This document shows positions 1 to 5,926 of a stretch of DNA of 7,390 nt, piece after piece. The notes under the pieces are model-generated. The model made no database searches. It was not told the DNA's origin and saw nothing but the letters and a program-made list of their open reading frames with translations. The first letter of the stretch is position 1. Each line of letters opens with the position of its first letter. Made by a program: the position numbers and the translations under genes. Where the stretch lies: contig JAFAVL010000478.1 in assembly GCA_019242465.1 (NCBI GenBank), positions 1 through 7,390 of the forward strand, given 5' to 3'. This DNA is from Chroococcidiopsidaceae cyanobacterium CP_BM_RX_35 (lineage in GTDB: Bacteria > Cyanobacteriota > Cyanobacteriia > Cyanobacteriales > Chroococcidiopsidaceae).

Positions 1-2540
1 TACCTGATCGCGTTCCCCAACTAGTTCAACAAGGGAGAGAACTATACGAAGCAGGGCAATTTCCCCAAGCAATAACAGTTTGGCAACAGGCCGCCTTAGC
101 CTTCAAAGCCCAAAAAGACGTGCTCAATCAAGCCATGGTGTTGAGCAATCTCTCCTTGGCTTACCAACAACTTGGACAGTGGTCCCAAGCAACTGCAACC
201 ATTACAGATAGCCTGAAACTGTTACAGTCATCGCCATCTGTGGGTAACTCAAAGGGGCGGTCGCAAATACTCGCCCAAGTCCTGAACACACAAGGAAGCC
301 TGCAATTGGCACTGGGACAAACTGAAGCAGCCCTAACCACCTGGCAACGGGCTACTGCCACCTATACTCAAGCAGGTGATGAGGTTGGGGTGAGCCGGAG
401 CCTAATTAATCAAGCCCAAGCGTTGCAGACATTAGGACTTTACGTCCGAGCATCAGAAACATTGAACCAGGTAAATCAAACCCTGAAAAAACAACCGGAC
501 TCCCCAATCAAAGCGGCAGGATTGCGGCATCTTGGCAACGCACTGCGGCTAATAGGTAATTTAGATCAGTCCCAGCAGATATTGCAGCAAAGTTTGACCG
601 TAGCCAAACACCTAAAGTCTCCCTTAGATATCGGGGAATCCCTGTTTAGTTTAGGCAATACAGCCCGTGTCCAGCAAAATACTCAAGCAGCGATCGCATT
701 CTATCAACAGGCTGCAACCATATCTTTAACAAGGCTACAAGCCCAATTGAATCAACTCAGCTTATTAATAGAAACTGAGCAATTCAGCACAGCACAGGCA
801 TTGTTACCTCAAATCCAATCTGAGATCGCCACCTTACCCTTGAATCAGACTGCAGTCTATGCACGGATTGATTTGGCACTGAGTCTGATGAAGATGGAGA
901 ACTCGGGAGCCAGCCGCGTGGGCGGGTTCCCCGACTTGAGCGGACTGGCGCGGTCCCCTTTGGGGATTAGGGGTAGAGGGGGGAAGCTCCAAACTTCAGC
1001 ACAGCTATTGACTACAGCCGTCCAACAAGCACAAAGTCTGGGAGATCGGCGAGCTGAAGCTTATGCTTTGGGGAATCTTGGTGGTGTCTATGAACAAACC
1101 CATCAGTGGTCGATTGCCCAAGATTTGACCCAGCAAGCCCTCCTCATTGCACAATCACTCAATGCCTCCGATATTGCCTATCGCTGGCAGTGGCAGTTAG
1201 GACGCTTACTGAAAGCTCAGGGAAACACCCAAGCGGCGATCGCTGCTTACGATGAAGCAGTCAAAAACCTCCAGTCCCTCCGCCGCGATCTCGTCACCAT
1301 TAACATAGAAGCCCAATTTTCTTTTCGGGATCAGGTGGAACCCGTTTATCGGCAGTTAGTCGATTTACTTCTACCAGCCCAGGGCAATTCTGAACCCAGC
1401 CAGCAAAACCTAGTGCAAGCGCGGGCGGCAATTCAATCTTTACAGTTAGCTGAATTAGATAATTTCTTTCGCTCAGCTTGTTTAGAAGCGAAGTCAGTCC
1501 TCATTGACCAGGTTGTTGACCAAGATAATTTAACAGCGGCAGTGATTTACCCAATTGTGCTGCCAGATCGCTTAGAGGTAATCTTCAAGCTGCCTCAGCA
1601 GCCTCAACTACACCACTACATGATTCGTGTATCTCAGAGCCAGGTAGAACAGACCCTAGGGCAACTGGTGCAAAAGATTACAGAACCCGACACGATTAAA
1701 GAAGTTAAGTCTTTAGCTCAACAGGTGCATAGTTGGTTGGTTCAGCCAGCCGAGGCAGAGTTGGTCAAGAGCAATGTCAAAACACTAGTGTTTGTGCTGG
1801 ATGGTGCCCTACGGAATATTCCCTTATCAGCTCTTTATGATGGCAAGCAGTATCTAGTAGAGAAGTATGCTGTAGCCCTGAACCTGGGTCTACAACTCTT
1901 GAACCCTAAACCCGTATCAACAGGACCGCTAAAAGCCCTAGCTGCCGGATTGAGCCAGCCACCGCAAAACCTAAGCTTTCCAGCGTTACCTGAAGTCAAG
2001 CTGGAATTCAATCTGATAGATCAAGCTGGTGTGTCTACTAGAGAACTACTCGATCGACAGTTTACCAGCCAGAGTCTGAAGCAAAACCTAAATTTATCTG
2101 CTTTCAATGTTGTCCATCTGGCGACTCACGGTCAGTTTAGTTCCCGCGCTCAGGATACATTTATCCTTGCCTGGGATCGCCCAATTAATGTCAACGAGTT
2201 GGATATCCTACTCCGAACCAGAGAACAAAGCCAGTCAGAAGCTCTGGAATTACTAGTGCTTAGTGCCTGTGAAACAGCTACCGGGGACAAACGAGCTGCC
2301 CTAGGACTCGCTGGAGTAGCCGTGCAGGCTGGGGCACGCAGTACATTGGCTTCTTTATGGCATATAGATGATGAAGCCACTGCAATCTTTGTCGGTGAGT
2401 TTTATCGAGAGTTAGCTAAGAACAAGGCGACTAAAGCAGAAGCCCTGCGTGTTGCTCAACTAAGTCTCTTGCAGAAATATCCTAACTACAAGCGTCCTGG
2501 CTATTGGGCTCCTTATGTTCTCGTAGGCAATTGGTTGTGA
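1..2540 (+). CDS. TPR-repeat CHAT-domain (caspase-like) protein, 5'-truncated by window edge
   Basis: The frame is open from the left edge (first full codon at 3) to TGA at 2538-2540, giving 845 visible residues. The GTG at 120 is not taken as the start, because TPR-like sequence (motif ELYEAGQFPQAI) continues upstream of it. Residues about 1-470 are helical TPR-type repeats; many units carry an LGxxxxAxxxxxxAL pattern. A linker containing RRDLVTINIEAQFSFRDQVEP (about 430-455), typical of cyanobacterial TPR-CHAT proteins, leads into the C-terminal CHAT domain (PF12770 type, about 560-845). The caspase-like dyad is present: His in HLATHG (codon 2127, residue 709) and Cys in LSACET (codon 2268, residue 756). 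The later GVAVQAGA and ASLWHIDD segments also fit CHAT. CHAT belongs to the caspase/separase clan, so a protease is likely; the substrate is unknown. Family members often begin with a signal peptide, but that end is not visible. An in-frame repeat interrupts the TPR region at about residues 301-329. The gene converges on the DUF928 gene. Confidence 0.93.
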   Translation, partial: PDRVPQLVQQGRELYEAGQFPQAITVWQQAALAFKAQKDVLNQAMVLSNLSLAYQQLGQWSQATATITDSLKLLQSSPSVGNSKGRSQILAQVLNTQGSLQLALGQTEAALTTWQRATATYTQAGDEVGVSRSLINQAQALQTLGLYVRASETLNQVNQTLKKQPDSPIKAAGLRHLGNALRLIGNLDQSQQILQQSLTVAKHLKSPLDIGESLFSLGNTARVQQNTQAAIAFYQQAATISLTRLQAQLNQLSLLIETEQFSTAQALLPQIQSEIATLPLNQTAVYARIDLALSLMKMENSGASRVGGFPDLSGLARSPLGIRGRGGKLQTSAQLLTTAVQQAQSLGDRRAEAYALGNLGGVYEQTHQWSIAQDLTQQALLIAQSLNASDIAYRWQWQLGRLLKAQGNTQAAIAAYDEAVKNLQSLRRDLVTINIEAQFSFRDQVEPVYRQLVDLLLPAQGNSEPSQQNLVQARAAIQSLQLAELDNFFRSACLEAKSVLIDQVVDQDNLTAAVIYPIVLPDRLEVIFKLPQQPQLHHYMIRVSQSQVEQTLGQLVQKITEPDTIKEVKSLAQQVHSWLVQPAEAELVKSNVKTLVFVLDGALRNIPLSALYDGKQYLVEKYAVALNLGLQLLNPKPVSTGPLKALAAGLSQPPQNLSFPALPEVKLEFNLIDQAGVSTRELLDRQFTSQSLKQNLNLSAFNVVHLATHGQFSSRAQDTFILAWDRPINVNELDILLRTREQSQSEALELLVLSACETATGDKRAALGLAGVAVQAGARSTLASLWHIDDEATAIFVGEFYRELAKNKATKAEALRVAQLSLLQKYPNYKRPGYWAPYVLVGNWL
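690..697. repeat. HIP1 octamer GCGATCGC
   Basis: Exact palindromic HIP1 site within the TPR part of the TPR-CHAT gene. HIP1 is strongly over-represented in many cyanobacterial genomes and supports the taxonomic call. Confidence 0.9.
903..990. repeat. GC-rich interspersed repeat translated in frame within the TPR-CHAT gene
   Basis: This stretch is GC-rich and encodes a Gly/Arg/Pro-rich run (GASRVGGFPDLSGLARS and onward) unlike the Ala/Gln/Leu-rich TPR helices on both sides. It is full of inverted repeats: GCCAG at 909-913 with CTGGC at 945-949, TCCCC at 954-958 with GGGGA at 962-966 around a TTT loop, and GGAGC at 906-910 with GCTCC at 986-990 at the outer ends. The wording (CCCCGACTTGAGCG, GACTGGCGCGG, GGGGATTAGGGG) resembles small palindromic repeats dispersed in cyanobacterial genomes. 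The boundaries are estimated. The inserted length must be a multiple of three, about 84-87 nt, because the TPR frame continues after it. Confidence 0.7.
1236..1243. repeat. HIP1 octamer GCGATCGC
   Basis: Exact HIP1 site in the last TPR-like unit before the CHAT linker (codons for AAIAAY). Confidence 0.9.
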
Positions 2541-2554
2541 AATTTACTCTTCAT

Positions 2555-3349
2555 TTATGGCTCAATTGGCTTTGAGGAAATGTCACCTAGACCAGCAGAT
2601 TGCAACAATTTGACCCAACTTGCGTTAAGTGTGGCATCCTTTGGAGCGGCGAGGCGGAGTTCAGCCAGTGTTGTCAGGGCTTCGTACCAGATACCATTGG
2701 CAGAATAGATAGTGAACTGCTGTGGTGGTGTTGCTGCCTCTAGCTGCTTTGCTAGGACAGGACTAATTTGCACCCGCTGCACCCATCCTTCAACGTAATC
2801 TTCAAGGCCGGATGGCTGTTGTGCGTCACAAGTAGCTTTAGTCTTAAAGAACCAATGGTACAGCTTGCCAATTTTGAGTGGCGCTAATTTAGATGGCAGG
2901 GGCAAGCCAATCACACCAGGTATGTCGGTCAGCTTTACAGAAGTCCGGTAGATATCGTTGTCCTCGGCATCTTGCAGCACAAACTCGATAGAGCGCAGAG
3001 ATGCACGCCCATAAGGAACATAAAACCAAAAGGTGGGATATTCAGCAACTGTCTTTCCCCAAACATAGGTGACCTTTCGTTGCTCCTTACCTAAGGATTG
3101 CTCAGCAGCAGGTACTAGAGCAGTAAGAGGCGGCTCAACAACACATTTGTTACCTCTGCCTGCCGCTCCTCTGGAACGTCCAGTCGGAGCCCCATTGTCT
3201 GGCAATGGTGGTGGTGCAAATAATTGAACTCCCCAGCTGTTAGGTGTATTGTTGGCGATCGCAACAGGCTTGACCCAGGTGAGCATGGCGGAGCTTGTGC
3301 AGCTAACAAGTGCCAAAGTGATAGCGTAAGTGAATCGGATCTTCTGCAT
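2555..3349 (-). CDS. DUF928 family exported protein
   Basis: A 264-residue protein ending at TAA (complement of 2555-2557). The ATG at 3347-3349 is chosen because it directly begins a signal sequence (MQKIRFTYAITLALVSC), has a minimal AGG six bases upstream, and lies just after the stop of the preceding gene. Extending the frame to an ATG at 3433 would add 28 residues with no signal character and overlap the upstream gene. Signal peptidase I could cut after AIA (residue 32). Alternatively LVSC at 14-17 fits a lipobox and would make this a lipoprotein. The mature protein shows DUF928 (PF06051) hallmarks: LFAPPPLPDNGAP followed by an RSRGAAGRG-NKC segment (about 43-69), PTFWFYVPYG (about 105-114) and GKLYHWFFKTKATCD (about 161-175). 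No enzymatic activity is known for the family and none is proposed. It is probably co-transcribed with the CHAT-CHASE2 gene 22 bp upstream. Confidence 0.9.
   Translation of the reverse strand: MQKIRFTYAITLALVSCTSSAMLTWVKPVAIANNTPNSWGVQLFAPPPLPDNGAPTGRSRGAAGRGNKCVVEPPLTALVPAAEQSLGKEQRKVTYVWGKTVAEYPTFWFYVPYGRASLRSIEFVLQDAEDNDIYRTSVKLTDIPGVIGLPLPSKLAPLKIGKLYHWFFKTKATCDAQQPSGLEDYVEGWVQRVQISPVLAKQLEAATPPQQFTIYSANGIWYEALTTLAELRLAAPKDATLNASWVKLLQSAGLGDISSKPIEP
3255..3262. repeat. HIP1 octamer GCGATCGC
   Basis: Exact HIP1 site in the DUF928 gene, over the predicted signal peptidase I cut region (codons for VAIAN). Confidence 0.9.
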
Positions 3350-3371
3350 AGGGAACCTAACCTGATTTAAG

Positions 3372-5747
3372 TTATCGTGCCGAGTCCAAAGCTTTATTGC
3401 TACTCTTAGTAGATGCCGAACGCAAGCATGCAACTACGCTCCCGCTTGTCGCTACCATGGCTAGTGCTGACGGCACCAGTGGTGCCCAACCACCTTGGGT
3501 CAAGAGTGCGAAGCACAGACCATACAAGGTACCAAGAGCGGCTCCGACTGCGATTCCCAAGCTTAGGGGCGTACGGCAGCGCCAGGCAAGTAAACCTCCC
3601 ACCAAAGACCAGCCCCAGATCCAGAGGGCTTCGCCCCACTGAGGCCAAACCCACAGCTGTGTTCGTCCATCCAGTGCCGCACTCAGGAGCTGACTCACCA
3701 TCTGCGCTTGTAGAAAAACTCCTGGTATTTGCTGCGGTGAAGTTTCTTGAACAGCATTGTAGGGTGTAGACCAATAGTCACCAAAGCTTGGGTCAGTCAC
3801 GCCAATCAGGACAATCCGACCTTTCAACTCCGGAGTTGGGGTAATCCGATTGTGTAGGATGTCTGAGAGCGTGATTTGTGGGGCAATATCTTGAAGACTA
3901 TGGAAGGGGCGGTAATTGAGCAGTAATTGGTGACCTTTCGCATCCACTGTTTGATATCCGCTACTTGGGGCTACCAATTCTTTGAAGACAACTTTACCGA
4001 ACTGTAAGTACCCTTCTGGAGTGACTTTTGCCCGAATGCCCTTGCCATCTAGGTAAGTGAGTGCCAGATCAAGACTGAAGGCATATTTTGTAGCACAGTG
4101 GGACGTGAGGGGTGGGGTCAAATCTAAGAGCTGGCGACGAATGATATTATCGTCGTCAGCGACAACATCACTAAAGCCGTGGTGAGCTGGCGGCACTTCA
4201 GGCGGCGGTCCAACGCCATTAGGGTCAAAGTTAGGGTCACTGGCTTTGCAGACTGCGATTAATTGCTCGTTCTGCCGCAGTTGATTTCGTAAATCTGCAT
4301 AACTGGGCTCTACTGGGAAAGGACGATAGATATCTAAGCCGATGGCTCGTGGTTTGAACTGTTCGAGTTTCTGGAAAAGTTGATTAAGCGAATGATCCGA
4401 CAGTGAACCCTGTTTCTGCCCTTGAGACTGAACATCTGCCGCAGTTACGGTAACCACTAGAAGACGAGGATCTGGACCTTCGAGCGGACGTAGCTGGAGC
4501 AATTGGTCGAAAGCCTGCAACTCTATAGGTTGGAGGATTCCTATCCGCCGCACCCCTACCAGTAAAGAGGAGATAGCAATACTTGCTACCAACAGTGTAT
4601 GGAGACTGCGCTTAGCAGACAAGATCTTGCGATCGCCTGTTGCCGAGACACCACGTAATGAGAGCCAAGTCGGCGGCACCTCGGCTGGATTTTGGCAAAT
4701 GACTGGTAACCAGGTTGCACAAGGAAATTGCTCTTCCAAACCTTGTAGCCTTTCCCGCGCTTCCCGGACTGCTAGATACAAAGACTGACCCTGTGCAAAA
4801 GCAGATAGAAAATACTTCAAAAATTCTTGTGCTACCCGATCTGGTATAGGCTCCCGCATGACAATGAGTTGCGGAATCTGCAATTTAGTCAGCTCTCGTG
4901 CTAATCCCAACCCATCACAAGAGTTAAAAATTGCTAGCTTTAACCCTTGTTCAACAGCTGTTTTGAGGGCGTATTCTAAATCGCCAATTGTGAGGCTATC
5001 AGTTTTATTGATATGAATCAGATGAGCTTCCTCATTCTCACGGTTCTGTCGGAGAAGAGTTTGACTTGAACTATGTCCGGCAAAAAAGATCGCATCCCAG
5101 CCCTGGCTCCAAAGCTTTTGAGTAAGTTCCTGGCGTTGTGGTTCCACCAGAAAACTAATTTCGGCACCAGGCAATTGCTCTAGCAAAACTCGATCTGCCT
5201 GAATGTCAATTCCAGTACTATTACCCAGAATGGCTAAGATTCTGACTTTGTCTCTAGGAGTTGAGGCTCGTCCAACTCGTTCATAGGCTGGAGCACTTAA
5301 GGCGATTTCCGCTTTGGGGTAGCGTTTAAACCAATCCCACAGATGCCACGGAAGTCGCTGTAGCCTTATGTCTTCGGTTTGCAGGATCACCCGCACTTCG
5401 TCGGATGGCAACAATTTTTCTAGCAATTTCTCTGCGATCGAGCGAAACGACTCAGAATGGAGCCACGAATTCAAACCGTCACGTAATGCTTGAGCAGCAC
5501 TGTGGCAGTCCTGAACCAGCGAAACGTTGGTGACTTGGACGGCTGCGGCTTCTAAGCGAGAACGCCATTCCAAACTGCGATAAGCAGATTGCCAGCAGAG
5601 GTAGTGTTGCAGAACCTCTGGAGCCTTTGGTAGCTTACCCGTGATTTCTGTTGAGGGGCGATCACCGTCCTCTCCGATTTGCAACGTTACTGCAAACCCC
5701 TGCTCAAAGTTTCCTTCCCCTAGCTTAAGGACCACTAACTTTGTCAC
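3372..5747 (-). CDS. CHAT-CHASE2 membrane sensor protein
   Basis: A 791-residue protein with a GTG start (complement of 5745-5747) and TAA at 3372-3374. The start is fixed by an in-frame stop at 5772-5774 with no other start codon in between, and by the family-typical N-terminus KLVVLKLGEGNFEQGFAVTL. Residues about 100-355 form a CHAT domain with its His/Cys pair: H225 in FFAGHSSS and C277 in IFNSCDG. A single hydrophobic span follows (about 383-399). CHASE2 (PF05226 type) covers about 404-695, with FDQLLQLRP near its start, AIGLDIYRPFP at 468-478, and VLIGVTDP plus IPGVFLQAQMVSQLL near its end. Three more hydrophobic spans follow (about 706-722, 729-749, 755-775). Predicted topology: CHAT in the cytoplasm, CHASE2 outside the membrane. 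CHASE2 usually precedes kinase or cyclase outputs; here no kinase, cyclase or GGDEF domain is present, so the CHAT domain is the likely output. The ligand and substrate are unknown. No good Shine-Dalgarno sequence precedes the GTG. Confidence 0.94.
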   Translation of the reverse strand: MTKLVVLKLGEGNFEQGFAVTLQIGEDGDRPSTEITGKLPKAPEVLQHYLCWQSAYRSLEWRSRLEAAAVQVTNVSLVQDCHSAAQALRDGLNSWLHSESFRSIAEKLLEKLLPSDEVRVILQTEDIRLQRLPWHLWDWFKRYPKAEIALSAPAYERVGRASTPRDKVRILAILGNSTGIDIQADRVLLEQLPGAEISFLVEPQRQELTQKLWSQGWDAIFFAGHSSSQTLLRQNRENEEAHLIHINKTDSLTIGDLEYALKTAVEQGLKLAIFNSCDGLGLARELTKLQIPQLIVMREPIPDRVAQEFLKYFLSAFAQGQSLYLAVREARERLQGLEEQFPCATWLPVICQNPAEVPPTWLSLRGVSATGDRKILSAKRSLHTLLVASIAISSLLVGVRRIGILQPIELQAFDQLLQLRPLEGPDPRLLVVTVTAADVQSQGQKQGSLSDHSLNQLFQKLEQFKPRAIGLDIYRPFPVEPSYADLRNQLRQNEQLIAVCKASDPNFDPNGVGPPPEVPPAHHGFSDVVADDDNIIRRQLLDLTPPLTSHCATKYAFSLDLALTYLDGKGIRAKVTPEGYLQFGKVVFKELVAPSSGYQTVDAKGHQLLLNYRPFHSLQDIAPQITLSDILHNRITPTPELKGRIVLIGVTDPSFGDYWSTPYNAVQETSPQQIPGVFLQAQMVSQLLSAALDGRTQLWVWPQWGEALWIWGWSLVGGLLAWRCRTPLSLGIAVGAALGTLYGLCFALLTQGGWAPLVPSALAMVATSGSVVACLRSASTKSSNKALDSAR
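4629..4636. repeat. HIP1 octamer GCGATCGC
   Basis: Exact HIP1 site in the CHAT-CHASE2 gene, in the linker between the CHAT domain and the first membrane span (codons for TGDRK). Confidence 0.9.
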
Positions 5748-5926
5748 GACTGCTACCGAAGACGAGTTGATTTAATTAAATGACAAAACTTCTGATCGTG
5801 CTGACATGATTGAGTTTATTTAACGAACAACCATTCCTGCTGTACAACCTCTCTTGGAATCTTTTATCTACTTATCAGAATCTGGCAAGAAAATTATGCA
5901 ACCTCCTGCTGGCGATACCATTAACC
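5748..5926 (-). promoter_or_regulatory. Spacer upstream of the CHAT-CHASE2/DUF928 operon, probable promoter region
   Basis: This 179-bp spacer lies between the cobN stop and the CHAT-CHASE2 GTG, both genes on the minus strand. It is the only stretch where a separate promoter for the two-gene operon could sit without lying in cobN. Two weak candidates were read on the minus strand. The first is TTGCCA (complement of 5883-5888), a 16-bp gap and TAAAAG (complement of 5861-5866). The second is TTTAAT (complement of 5775-5780), a good -10 match without a matching -35, which would give a leader of about 20 nt. No hairpin followed by a T run that would end cobN transcription was found, so read-through from cobN is possible. 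No convincing coding sequence was seen. Confidence 0.35.
5771..5780. promoter_or_regulatory. AT-only palindrome TTTAATTAAA 24 bp upstream of the CHAT-CHASE2 start
   Basis: A perfect 10-bp palindrome whose near edge lies 24 bp before the GTG. It overlaps a possible -10 element and the in-frame stop that bounds the coding region. It could be an operator or simply an AT-rich promoter core. No second copy was seen in the window. Confidence 0.2.

Noticed and set aside
120..122. GTG at 120 as the start of the TPR-CHAT gene
   Set aside because: The frame is open to the left edge and encodes TPR-like sequence upstream, so the true start lies outside the window.
954..966. TCCCC-TTT-GGGGA hairpin as a transcription terminator
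   Set aside because: It lies inside a coding region, has a short stem and no T run after it, and belongs to the interspersed repeat.
3350..3433. Longer DUF928 form starting at an ATG at 3433
   Set aside because: It would place 28 non-hydrophobic residues before a clear signal sequence and overlap the upstream gene by 62 bp. The ATG at 3349 fits better.
3397..3774. Open frames on both strands (about 80-120 codons) opposite or out of frame with the 3' end of the CHAT-CHASE2 gene
   Set aside because: They overlap the well-supported coding sequence for the C-terminal membrane spans. Their translations (rich in Arg, Ser and Pro) resemble no family, and none has a supporting ribosome binding site.
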